Shown here: positions 10,163-20,030 of the stretch, one piece after another
Layout: every line of letters starts with the position of its first letter
How positions within the stretch are numbered: position 1 is the stretch's first letter
NCBI GenBank assembly: GCA_002077065.1
Contig: NAJO01000005.1
Location: forward strand, 124,001-188,000
Source: Cryoendolithus antarcticus
Lineage: Eukaryota; Ascomycota; Dothideomycetes; Cladosporiales; Cladosporiaceae
Reading direction: 5' to 3'
DNA: 64,000 nt
Program-made: the position numbers and the translations under genes
Notes under the pieces: generated by a model
Database searches by the model: none
The model's input: the letters and a program-made list of their open reading frames with translations, nothing else
What the model was told of the DNA's origin: nothing

Positions 10163-10956
10163 ATGGATGCTGAGATCGCCGGGATTAGTGAGACGCTATT
10201 AGCAACGAGCAAAGTCTTCGGTATTGTCGAGCTTACGGAACAGATGTTGGACACCGGCGTCATCGACTTGAGGCAGCTCTTCGTCCTACAGAGAACCAAC
10301 AGGCACTTTTGAGATGCTATTGTGCGTGCTCCTCAACTACAAACTAGAATGTTCCTGCGGTCAATCACTGGCAACCTCTCTAGGCCGCCGGATCACATTA
10401 AGTATGTCTTCCCCCCAACCGTGTCTCGGAGCTGGTGCTGAACCCATTCATCGCCTTGAAAACGGGAACTTATCCAAAAACCCTCTTCAGGTGGCTTGTA
10501 CCGATGCAGTTCCGACCATTGCACTATAAAGTCGGGATGCCGCCGATACCTACCCTGGCATTAGAGTGCCTAGATCGCGACTTTGAAGCCTCTCTGGAAG
10601 GGAAATACCGGTTTCTCGCAGATACAGAGCCTGGATCGTGGCAGGATGAAAAGATCACGATTCCTCCCGTGCAGATTGAAGTCCACTGTTCGTTTCCCAC
10701 AGTTGTCGACCAACAAACTGGCTTGCCACCCTTTCGAAAGGTAGGGCGTTTGACTTTGTCTCCTGGGAGTACACTTGGTGATCTGGCGGAGATGGTGAGA
10801 GACCAATGTGGGACTATAGTGAGACATAACGCCTGGCGAGCAGAGTACTATCCGTGTGTGACAGGGCAACGTGGCTTGATTGATGAGTTTGACGGGAGGC
10901 AATGCGATTGCCTGCCGTGTGTGGCAAAGCGCATCATGCGAATCTCGCTCCATTGA
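10163..10956 (+). pseudogene. Broken F-box-like gene, array member 5 (TGA and frameshift)
   Basis: ATG 10163 opens a clear F-box-like frame (KVFGIVELTEQML, LRQLFVLQRTNRHF) that stops at TGA 10310-10312. Beyond the stop, the same frame continues the family pattern (DAIVRAPQLQTRMFL). In the intact paralogues this position is K, R or E, so a CGA-to-TGA change is the simplest explanation. Similarity then moves to another frame (VLNPFIALKTGTYPKTLFRWL, later GSTLGDLAEMVRD), ending at 10956. The shift lies between about 10316 and 10435, most likely at the C6 run 10411-10416. Two lesions make a functional protein unlikely unless an unseen splice form removes both. Confidence 0.7.
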
Positions 10957-11253
10957 CACAGCAGTGCAGCGCAGGCTAGATGTGTCGAGTGGCAGACTCG
11001 ACCGCTTGAACGGTGGGCGAACTAGATTTTGTGCTAACTACCAGACGTCCTCATCATGGCAGCGTCTCGATTGCTAGTGACCGCCCAACTACCGCAGGCG
11101 TCCTCGAGTCCAGGATGTGCCAACATAATCCACATAGCCTGACACTGCTCCCATACGACCTGCGTTCATCACGCCATCTGGCAAGTGACGCCTTCACTCG
11201 ACGAAGCCAAACAACGCAAGAGTGTCATCAGACACACCACTGCACCGATCAGC

Positions 11254-12075
11254 ATGCGGACTCCCAAGAGAACAGGCGATAAGCCGAAGCACAAAAGACG
11301 ACAGCCCTAGATCGCTCCTCTCGCACGACCGAAGCTTGATCCCAAGCCTGCAGTGAGCCCATCAAAGCAGATCATGCAAGTAGCGAGAATCGAGATACCA
11401 GCAGCAGTGGAGCGCAAAGCCGATCCACCTGTTGATCCCGCTACAACAACAGCGGCAACGCAAGTCTTCGGCATCGTCGAGCTCACCGAGCACATCCTCG
11501 TCATGATCGAATGGCGTTAGCTCTTCGTCCTTCAAGGCGTGAACAAACAGTTCCGGGCCGTGATCAAAGGCTCAACGAAACTCCGCGCGAGGATGTTTCT
11601 GACATGCAAGTGTAGCACTCTGCCAGGAAAGGCCACGAAGCCCGAGATCAATGCCAGGAACGCGCGCACCAGGCCCAAACTGAACCCGTTCGCCACCTCG
11701 GGGCCGGCCCAGCTTTCCCCGTTCGCGTGGCTTCGTCCGTTATGGCCCCAGTATAAGTATGACCCTCCATCTAGCACAGTCGCTGAGATTCACCTCACGC
11801 TCATCAGTGCCCACTGCTATCCCGAGTCCGTTCGGGCCGTGAAAGCGGAGCTCTTGGCAGCACGGAGCCATGAGTCGTGGCGGGATATGCTGTTTGTTTT
11901 GGGTTCGAGTCTTCGGGTGAGGGTGAAGTGCGTGTTGCCACTGCTGCGCGGATACTTGGTGGCGGATCCGGAGGTTCATGAGGTTGCGTTGGAGGGTGGG
12001 TGTACGATAGGCGGAGCTGTGGATGCGATCATGAGCGAGGTGGTGTCCGGAGCACCGGACGACAGCGAGAATTAG
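11254..12075 (+). pseudogene. Broken F-box-like gene, array member 6 (two TAG stops)
   Basis: One continuous reading frame from ATG 11254 (MRTPKRTGDKPKHKRRQP) to the stop at 12073-12075 is interrupted by TAG at 11308-11310 and TAG at 11518-11520. The second stop falls exactly at the Gln of the F-box motif (R-stop-LFVLQGVNKQFRAVI versus RQLFVLQ in member 5), so CAG-to-TAG is the obvious origin. The rest is intact: VFGIVELTEHIL, RARMFL and the C-terminal GCTIGGAVDAIM. ATG 11374 would avoid only the first stop. It is a recent pseudogene, or an allele fixed in this strain. Confidence 0.72.
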
Positions 12076-12330
12076 GCTGTGGATCGCTTTTCCAGGAGGT
12101 ACGGACGGATGTTCCCGAACTCGAATATGTTCAGGATTGTACTAGAGACTGGTATCATTCAGCGAAGCCAGTACTGACCACAAGTTAAGAGAAAAGAGGT
12201 TGCAGCCCGAGCCGTGTAAAGACCATGCGTCTTAGCATACTATACAGTCAGCCAACGCCGAATAAATGCTACTCACACAATGCTGCTCCCACAACGCCAA
12301 TGCTCAATTTTCTCCCCTCCCGCCCTATCA

Positions 12331-13139
12331 TCACCAAAACCAAAAGAGCCCAAGACAACACACCGCAATGAACACTCCCAAGATAATCCCATCCCTCCGC
12401 TTCTTACTCCCAATCCTCTGCATCAACCCATTGATCCCCGGGATCTGCGCAGCAGCGCCCGTAATCCGCCTCTGAATCCCCGCCAGACTCTCCCTCTGCA
12501 ATCCAAAACTCTCATTCACAGCATAAGCCTGACTCAACACCCCGTCCACAACGCCATGACTTCTGTCCAACCTCCCTCGCTCTCCTAGCATGTACTCCGC
12601 TTCCGCTGTCTCGGGGTTTGATGCAGCTTGTGCGCGGTAGGCGGAGATATCTGAGCGGACATTTGAGAGGAGGTTCGCGCGGTCGCGGGCTGTGGAGAGC
12701 TGGGATTTGAGGCGCGAGAGTTCGGTGCGGTGTTGGGAGAGGATTTCGCGGTGGCGGGCTAGGTTGGTGGATTTTAGGGCTGAGGTTGTGGGTTCGGAGT
12801 CGAGTATGCGGGAGAGGTGGGCGAGGAGGGCTGAGCGCTGGGAGGTCAGTGTCAGTCTTGCAGGTATGCCTAGGCCGGGAGCTTTAAGGAGCTCGGTGGG
12901 ATTGACCGACCTTTTCGAGTATCTCGTTCAGCTGCTCTTCTGTTCTGAGCTCCTCTTCACTTGGCTTTGGATCCACATCTGTTTTAGAGGCGAACTGGGC
13001 ATATGTATGGAAGAGTGATTCTGTCTGTTGCACGTGAGCAGGAGAACTTGCGCCTGGAGGGCCGAAGGAGTGATACTTGTGTCTCAGCGGCTCTTGCCTG
13101 CTGCCGGACTTGCGCCCATGTTGCGCCTGTTGCCGACAT
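12331..13139 (-). CDS. GOS1: GOS1, Golgi SNARE (GOSR1 homologue)
   Basis: There are three exons: 13139-13077, 13024-12911 and 12837-12331, giving 227 residues. The start MSATGATWAQVRQQARAAE and the exon 2 sequence TESLFHTYAQFAS match the N-terminal helix of Gos1/GS28. The C-terminal part has the Qb-SNARE helix around the zero-layer region (ESFGLQRESLAGIQRRI), the signature AAQIPGINGLMQRIGSKKRRD and one tail-anchor membrane segment (IILGVFIAVCCLGLFWFW). It works in intra-Golgi and ER-Golgi vesicle fusion with Sed5-type partners. Intron 2 uses a weaker donor, GTCGGT. It converges with the last member of the F-box array. Confidence 0.92.
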
Positions 13140-13420
13140 ATTGCACTGACAGTGTTACGATCTAGTGCATCTCATACTATGCAACGCAATTCAAGTCTGT
13201 ACAATTCTACAGGCGCCTTGTGCTAACAAATGTCCGCATCGGGCGTCTGACGTCTCTCCGGCGCTATGTTTCGCCGCGACCGGAGCGGCTGTCGGAGCTT
13301 CCCGTCAAATCTTGGCACCTCCACCGCAAAGTAATCGAATTTGTAGACGTCGAGCACGAGACAATTCGCGACAGCAGCGACGACGACACCAGACTACATC
13401 ACACACGACACTCACTCACA

Positions 13421-14026
13421 ATGGTAGGACACACGCATGATGATACGATGAGGGGACCAATGCTGACGGGGAGTCCACGCGCAGTCGTCCACCGGAAAAG
13501 TCAAGGCCGCAACGCTCTGGGGAAAGAACAAGGACGACCTCGCGAAGCAGCTGGATGAGCTGAAGCAGGAACTCGTGCAATTGCGCACTGCTAAGATCGC
13601 TGGTGGAGCCTCGTCGAAGTTGACAAAGATGTGCGTACACCCGGGATGAATTGAAGGGACAGCATATGCGCACCAAGGAGTCATTGGAAGAGAAGTGCGT
13701 ACAGGGACTAATAGAGATTTGATGACAGCCACGATGTCCGCAAATCGATAGCCCGTGTCCTCACAGTCATCAACGCCAACCAGCGCGCACAACTCCGCAT
13801 CTTCTACAAGGGCAAGAAGTACACGCCTCTCGATCTCCGCCCCAAGCAGACCCGCGCTATCCGCAGGCGGTTGTCAAAGCACGAATCGACGCTCATCACG
13901 CAGAAGCAGAAGAAGAAGCAGATGCATTTCCCGCAGAGGAACTTCGCGGTCAAGGTATGTGCTTGAGATATGGGACAAGGGAACTGAGTGGACTATGTTG
14001 CTGACAATGTTTTGCAGGCCGAGTAA
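13421..14026 (+). CDS. RPL35: 60S ribosomal protein L35 (uL29)
   Basis: There are four exons: 13421-13423, 13485-13630, 13729-13954 and 14018-14026, coding 127 residues. Exon 1 is only the ATG and exon 4 is only Ala-Glu-stop. Diagnostic sequence includes [39 protein letters not shown] and [17 protein letters not shown], with the usual C-terminal NFAVKAE. The protein sits at the exit tunnel of the large subunit, beside the signal-recognition-particle docking site. Donors are GTAGGA, GTGCGT and GTATGT. Intron 2 holds a second copy of its own donor (GTGCGTAC at 13695). The exon structure was fixed by the conserved protein. Confidence 0.94.
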
Positions 14027-14481
14027 GGGATTGCCGAACTTCATTGCATTTCGAGCGGGTGCTTCACTATGGCGAAGGGGACGCCGAGAAAGTCTGTCGG
14101 CTTGCGTCTGTAGCCAATGAAACGCTCAAAACCAAGACATTACCTCCAACACTGATATTATGTGGGCAATCTTTGCACTACAGGTATAATGATGTGCTTG
14201 AGTATTGGGAAACGTACTGCGACCAAGCTTTGAGGGTAACGTCACACCTCATGTCAAGAAGGACGCATCAGGCTCCGTTTCAAGGTGTCCGCAGCTACTT
14301 GTACCCATCCCAGAGTTCCAGCCTCCGTGCACCCACCTGGACACACCGTTCGCAGCCGAATCCACTTGCACCTCCCGTTTTACACCTAACGATTCCCACC
14401 TTTCGATAGTGTTGTTGTGCTAGCGTGGGCCACTGCAACCGCGTCCACAGCAGCATTGATCGCTGTGGGATTCCATGAAAA
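14027..14481. other. Intergenic, convergent ends of RPL35 and the 2EXR-like gene
   Basis: About 450 bases with only short frames. Nothing recognisable was seen. Confidence 0.5.
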
Positions 14482-15400
14482 TTACGATTCTCTAAGTCGC
14501 CTCCTCCTCTCCTTCTTCAGCTCCTCGCTCTTCGTCGTGAAGAAATCAATCAGCATCGAGCTATCTCCAGCTTTCCAAAGTCCCTCGCGCCCCAAAGCAC
14601 TGTAGTCCCTAAGGCAGGATCCTTCCGATGTCTCGAAAGAGGCGATGAGACAATCCAACATGGAGACATTGAGTCCCTCCTCCTGCAATGCAAGCACGTA
14701 GGAGTTCCTTGAAAGCCGCAGTGGTGGCTGAGCTATGGAGCTTGGCCCGCGGTACTGGTGCAGATAGTACATCATCAGCGTCGACTGCGGTAAGGACGGA
14801 TCTTGATCGGTGTCATGGTGCACGGCCGTGCCGCCGCCATTTCCGCCTGCATGCCTGGTGAAGGTGATTTGTTTCACGGCTTTCCTGAGAATATGGTCTG
14901 GCTCATCTGAAGCGACGAGGCTGAAGCGCTTCATGTGCTGCAAATTTTTATCTCCGATCGCGCGAGGCCAGTCAGGAAGTCCGAACATCAGATTGACCCC
15001 ACGGGCATCGCAGAGTCGGAACTGAGTGAGCTCGAAGTGAAAGTGATGCATTCCATAGAACAGCGGTAAGGTTTCCTCGCGAAGCTGATGGCACACACGC
15101 GCCAACGCCGGCTGAGCCAGGCAGCGCTCGGTACATCGATGGCGCCCTATGTTTTCGTGCGCGTCCAATAGCTTCCCATTCCTGTGCGACGAGGTTGTCT
15201 GTGGAATTCAGAGGACGGTAGATTTCGGAGACCACTCGGCTGGTGAAGCGACGGCCATTTAGTAGGGTGAAGTATTCATGTCTCCACGCGAGTGGCCGCG
15301 GAGACATGATGCCATTGGTCTTGTGATGGTATACGACCAGCTCAGCGATCGCGTTGCGAAGTTCTGGCGGGATCGTGAGTAGTGTTGATGGTGAAGCCAT
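14482..15400 (-). CDS. 2EXR/F-box-like hypothetical protein, frame-broken
   Basis: The N-terminus (MASPSTLLTIPPELRNAIAE, from 15400) is the LPPELRN-type motif seen in fungal 2EXR and F-box-like proteins. A second frame, from about 15200 down to 14482, holds the companion region ARVCHQLREETLPLFYG, then AIGDKNLQHMKRF. The two frames overlap but do not connect without a shift. Either an intron joins them (for example donor GTATAC near 15333 to acceptor CCACAG near 15200, phases compatible) or a one-base indel has broken the gene. The C-terminus is Lys/Arg-rich (KSEELKKERRRRLRES). The function is unknown; such genes are abundant and lineage-specific. Confidence 0.6.
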
Positions 15401-15678
15401 CTTCTCAAGAACAGCATAATCGGTCTAGGTACTGTGCTGGGAGAGGTGTGCGAAGCTTGAGATGGTCAGTGATTACGAAGAGAAGGAGTAGGCAGCGAAT
15501 GTGTTGAAGATGCGACCGACGAGCACGTGCAATGAATTGCGCACAGTCCGTGATCTTAAGTGATGATGTGACTTCTGATTGTACGAGTGAAGTTCAGTCC
15601 TTTCCTACGTCTATCGCGACAGCAAGAGTGACTTCAGTCAGTGGGAGGCAAGAGCGTTCGTGAGAATCAAATCCGAAG

Positions 15679-15943
15679 TCACTCGTGAGCCTTTAAATGT
15701 CCTGCGTCGAGCAGTAATGATGAGTCCCTGACTTGCGCCCGTGGCATCTGAACGCGATTCTCAGGCAGCTGCACGCGGCGATAGTCAAGGCGAGGACTGC
15801 GATTCTACGTGTCAGACAAGCAAACACAGTGGGTGATGAACATATCTTACTTGACGACTCATGATCGGCGTTGCGAACTCCTGAGACAGGCGATGCTGCC
15901 AATGCCATCCGATTCGGGTCCCGTCCAATGTCCCTTGAAGCAT
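15679..15943 (-). CDS. Possible small spliced gene (72 residues)
   Basis: Two short exons, 15943-15851 and 15804-15679, join in phase across a 46-nt intron with donor GTAAGA, a CTGAC branch-like site and acceptor CGTAG. The product would start MLQGTLDGTRIGWHW and end LLLDAGHLKAHE. No family is recognised. The splice signals are good, but the exons are short enough for chance. It lies 80 bases beyond the SF3A2 stop on the same strand, so it could instead be 3' UTR of that gene. Confidence 0.28.
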
Positions 15944-16023
15944 TCTCGACGTCAAGAGCGAGAGCCTTCTTTCTGCCTTGATATATCATGGCGGCGACTT
16001 CTGGTTTCATCCCCATCGGTCTC

Positions 16024-16746
16024 TCACCTCCCCCTTCCCCCTCCACCCCCCAACCCCGGCACCCCACTATACCTCTCCTCCCGATCCGTCTTAAACGTAA
16101 CCTGCACCCAAAACTCCCTACTATCAACATCCCACCAACTCCAGAACTTCTCCTCCCTGCGATCCACATCCCTAGCCTGCACCTTAAACCCACAAGTCTC
16201 GTAAGGCTCCGCGGCCACCAACAAGTACTGGAACGCCTTATCCGGGGGATCCTCAATCTTCTGCTCGTAGGCGCTCATGAAGCGCACGCGGGGGATTACC
16301 CCAGGCGAGATCTCGGGGTATTGGAGTTGGAATGTGAGGCCTTGTTGACGGGTGAGGGGGTCTTTGGTTTTTGTGATTTTGTAGCCGGGGCGGCCGATTT
16401 TGACGGTATTTTTGCGGACTTGCACGGCATTTGCGCCTGTGAACTGCGCATCGCCCTCCCTCGCTTTACCGAATGCTGCGTCCTTCGCGGCACGTCGTGC
16501 AAGATTGGTTTGATGCTTTCGTCCCTGGGTGTGTGCCAGGTAGGAGCCGTCGTTCTGGTGGACTGTCAAGCACAGCCGGCATTCGAAGGAGCCGACGTGG
16601 TTCTTAAAGAAGTAGGGGTCTTTGTCTAGGTCTATCGTTTCGAGAGCGAGTTTGCGCAGGCGTTCGCGGCGGTCGGCGTTCGAGGCGGACTGGGAAGCGA
16701 CGCCACCGCCGCCGAATTTGGAGCCGGCGCGGTTTTGGTAGTCCAT
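16024..16746 (-). CDS. PRP11: SF3A2/PRP11, splicing factor 3a subunit 2
   Basis: The single-exon gene codes 240 residues from ATG 16746 (MDYQNRAGSKFGGG). It carries the matrin-type C2H2 zinc finger FECRLCLTVHQNDGSYLAHTQ with GRKHQTN (residues ~55-80). The conserved SF3A2 core follows (PGYKITKTKDP, LQYPEISPGVIPRVRFMSAYEQ). SF3a is part of 17S U2 snRNP and is needed for prespliceosome assembly. The C-terminus is a short Gly-rich tail (LGGGGGRGR), much shorter than the proline-rich tail of the animal protein but usual for fungi. The in-frame upstream extension to 16899 was not used. Confidence 0.93.
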   Translation of the reverse strand: MDYQNRAGSKFGGGGVASQSASNADRRERLRKLALETIDLDKDPYFFKNHVGSFECRLCLTVHQNDGSYLAHTQGRKHQTNLARRAAKDAAFGKAREGDAQFTGANAVQVRKNTVKIGRPGYKITKTKDPLTRQQGLTFQLQYPEISPGVIPRVRFMSAYEQKIEDPPDKAFQYLLVAAEPYETCGFKVQARDVDRREEKFWSWWDVDSREFWVQVTFKTDREERYSGVPGLGGGGGRGR

Positions 16747-17557
16747 TGAGAGGTGATGTGGTGTGGTGAGAGGTGTGGGTAACTGCGTTACTTTGAAGGG
16801 GGAAGAGCGTGTCACGTGCAGGAGGTGATGTTGACAACTAGTGCCAAGACATTCGAGCTCGACTAAACAGGTCTTAGGATGGGTACGACATACGGACATA
16901 GCGAGGCAAAGTAAAAGGGTCAGAGGCCGTTTTGGGCTGTGCTGCTCTCGTCACTACGGCAGCGAAGTACGAGTGGGATGCAGTACGCATTATGGTCTTT
17001 GTACACTACTATCTACACCCCCCCCCGGCTCCCACCCAGCAACCTCACCCCCTTCCCGCCCCATCCTTCCCCTTCTCTTTCACACCAGCAAACAAAGTGA
17101 CTCGCACCAGGGGTATCAGATCCAGCTAACACTCTCCTCCAAATATACCGCAAGCCAGCAGAGCTCTCAAGCTCGCTCGTAGTCTTCGCCAGCAAATGCA
17201 ACAGAAAGCCACTTTTCGCCGTCCCATGTGTCTTGTATGTGATGTACAAGATATGTATTCGCCGCTTTGCAGCCAGTATGTAGTACGCAAGGAAATGATG
17301 ATTGGTAAGTAAATGCTTGTGAGCGAGATGATTGGTATAGAGCAATGTGATCGACCGCGTGCGGGATCGGGAAAGAGTATGATGCCGTCAACGCCGTAGG
17401 TGTCTTGCTTTCTTGCAAGTAAGCGAGTGTGCTGTTGTCGCCTGTGAAATGCTAGGAGGCCGTCGCTTCTCGATGCTTGGAGTCTTCGGAGGAAGACAGA
17501 TGTAATAAGAAATCGCTAAGTCGACGCGTCAAGGAGCAGTAGGAGCAATGATACGGG
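16747..17557. other. Intergenic between SF3A2 and the Ime2-like kinase
   Basis: About 810 bases hold the promoter side of SF3A2 and the 3' end of the kinase. A C-rich run occurs at 17020-17070. No convincing frame was seen. Confidence 0.5.
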
Positions 17558-20030
17558 CTATCGGTAAGCAGCCTGCACACCGAAGATGCTAGCAGCCGCC
17601 GACGCAGCCCAATCGTTCTCATCATATGGCGGTGTCGGCCACTGAGGGTTGATGGTATTCTTCTGCTGTTGCGGCGCCATCGGGATGTTCATCGGCTTCG
17701 AAGGCGTGAAGTCATGAGCGCTGTAGCTAGCACCCATGTTGTCTTTCGATGGCGACGGTGTCAAGTATGGAGCTGACATGCCTGGATCGGAGGTAATCTG
17801 CTGTATGCGAGGCCGTGTTGCTTGGTAGTTGCCGACGACAGGTAGCGGGTGGTTCAATCGACCAGCTGCCCTGTGCGCGGAAGTCAGTGCTTCGTCGAGA
17901 AGCTCATCCTCCTCGTCAGGCGTGTCGTAGTGGTTTGCTGGGTTGTTGTACCGCACTGATCGCCGCGTGCGACTTGAGATGGGTGCTACGGTCGCAGTCG
18001 GTAGCGGTGAGGTGTTCTTCTCGGGTACGAGCGGCGTCGAATGGTGTCGCTTGAGTGCAGGATTACTAGGCATGCGAGTAGGCTGCTTGTTTTGCATGTT
18101 CGCTGCGCCGCCGTTGACGTCCAGGCTGTATCGCACGCTCCTGAGCGCCTTGTCGAGCTCAGCAAAGTTCGGGTCTGATGATGGGTCGAGTGCGACAGGC
18201 GCAATTGCCATCGCGTCGGGTATGGACTGCCTGTTGATGTTGTTCGTCGACGTCGTGTTCCACGGTCCACAACCGGCATTGGCTTCGATATCCTCCGCGT
18301 TGGGCGACATCGGACCAGACTGCCGTCCGGATAGTCTTCGCGCGCGCTTCCGCAGGTGTGAGAAGAAGCTCTCTCGTTGACTTCCTGTTGGTGACTTGAG
18401 ACCATTGGCTCCCTCGAGCATGCGCTCAGCTTCTTGCCGGTGAAGGTCTGCGTAGTGATTGCCGTGTGAGTTGACAGACAGCTGCCGGCCAACCTTCTTG
18501 CGCTCCTCAGTGGTCTCTGTCCGGCGTGTGTTCGCTTGAGCAGTCGCGTTGGTCGCATCGGGTAGCGGTGAGATTGGTCGGACCGAAGGCAGTATGGGTA
18601 TTGGAGCAGCATTCGACGCGCCTCCTGTAGTCCAAGTAGATCTCTTTGTATTCAGAGGCCTGGCTTTCGGCACAACAGGCACGACTTCAGCTGTGTTCGC
18701 ATGAATTGGTACCGGTCGTGGGGCAGCAGGTTGTACTGGTTGGACGTGATCGGGAACAGCAGGTGCGCTCTCCTTTCCTCCAAGAGACTTCCTGAACCAG
18801 AGCGACGTCTTCGTCGACAGAGGGTGAGCAGAGTCCACGGGTTCTGCAGCAGTGATAGTTGACGGCTTGCGGCCCAGCAGTCTCTGCGTGCTGCTGCTCT
18901 TCGGGCGGATCAACGGGTCCACGGCGTCTGTGAAGAATTCGTGCTCAAGTGCTTGCCGTGACGTCGGTCGTGCCTTCGGATCCCACAGCAAACACCAAGT
19001 CACGAAGTTCGCCAGACTTGCCGGCCAATGCGGTGCTGGGAGCACGGTCTCCAACGAGTGCGGTGCCATCTTGGGGAAGGAGAACCCCAGCTTTTGTGCG
19101 AGCCTGATGCCATCTTTCCATTCACCTCCGCCCACCTTTTGGCCATGTCGATTAACCCAGCTGCCTGGGCTGCCCATGATCTCGCAGACTCTCCAAACTT
19201 GATCCACTTCGTTTCCACCTGGGAACAGTGGCTTGAGCGTCGCAATCTCAACAGCCATCGCTCCTATCGCCCAGATGTCCACGGGTGCTGAGTACTCGCC
19301 CGCCCGTAGTAACACTTCGGGCGCACGATACCATCGCGTTGACACGTATGTCGTATACGGAACTCGGGAGTGCGTCTCTCGTGCAAGACCGAAGTCGGCG
19401 ATCTTGATGGAGTACGATGGAGGTGTCGAAGGCGGTGTGACCATGGAGGAGTATCTTCGGAAAGTGTGTCCAGGTTCTGTTGCTGAAGTCGAGACGAGGA
19501 TGTTTTCGGGCTTGATGTCACGATGGAAGAAGCTGTTCTCGTGAATGTGTTCTAGGCCAGACATGATCTGAAAGAGAATACTTTTCACGCTTGCAGTGTC
19601 CAGCGGCTTGTGGTCGCGAGCTTTCATTAGTTGGTACAAGTTGCCGTCCATGTACTCCATCGCGATGTGGAGCTTCTTGCTGAGCGGGTCGAGGAATATG
19701 TCGTATGCCGGCACCAGATGAGGATGCGCTGGTAGTGACTTGAGAAAGATGACTTCGCGAAGCTCCATGCATTGCGCGAAGTTATCGAAGGTCTTCTTCA
19801 TTGTCTTGATGGCGACCTGGAAGTGCGTCAGTGGCCGGCCACGACATGCACGGGACTCTACAACTCACCATGGTGCCTCTTCGTACCGCGTGAGCGCCAG
19901 CGCCCCGAGTCCGACCCAGCGCGACACTGCCGAAGCTCCCATCACCAATGTCCTTGATGACTTCGTACTTATCATCAAGGCACAAGGCCTGGTGGGAGCT
20001 CCGGTGGGAGCCATCGTACGCGACAGTCAT
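17558..20030 (-). CDS. ime2: Ime2/MAK-type (RCK family) protein kinase
   Basis: There are two exons: 20030-19869 and 19816-17558, giving 806 residues. The 52-nt intron splits the kinase domain just before VAIKTMKK. Visible motifs are IGDGSFGSVALGR, the Lys in VAIK, FFHRDIKPEN, DFGLARE and the TxY activation loop VPYTTYVSTRWYRAPE. The region around the P-loop reads ALGRTRGAG. The C-terminal ~450 residues are disordered and rich in Ser, Pro and basic patches. Related kinases (Ime2, Crk1, Mde3, ImeB) govern meiosis entry, sexual development and light responses in fungi. A long 2.4 kb upstream gap suits a heavily regulated gene. Confidence 0.9.

Noticed and set aside
5329..12075. Genome-wide style repeat-induced mutation over the F-box array
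   Set aside because: Only individual C-to-T stops are visible; overall base composition is not AT-shifted, so heavy RIP is not supported.
17020..17070. C-rich run as a repeat or telomere-like element
   Set aside because: It is an irregular polypyrimidine stretch without a unit repeat.
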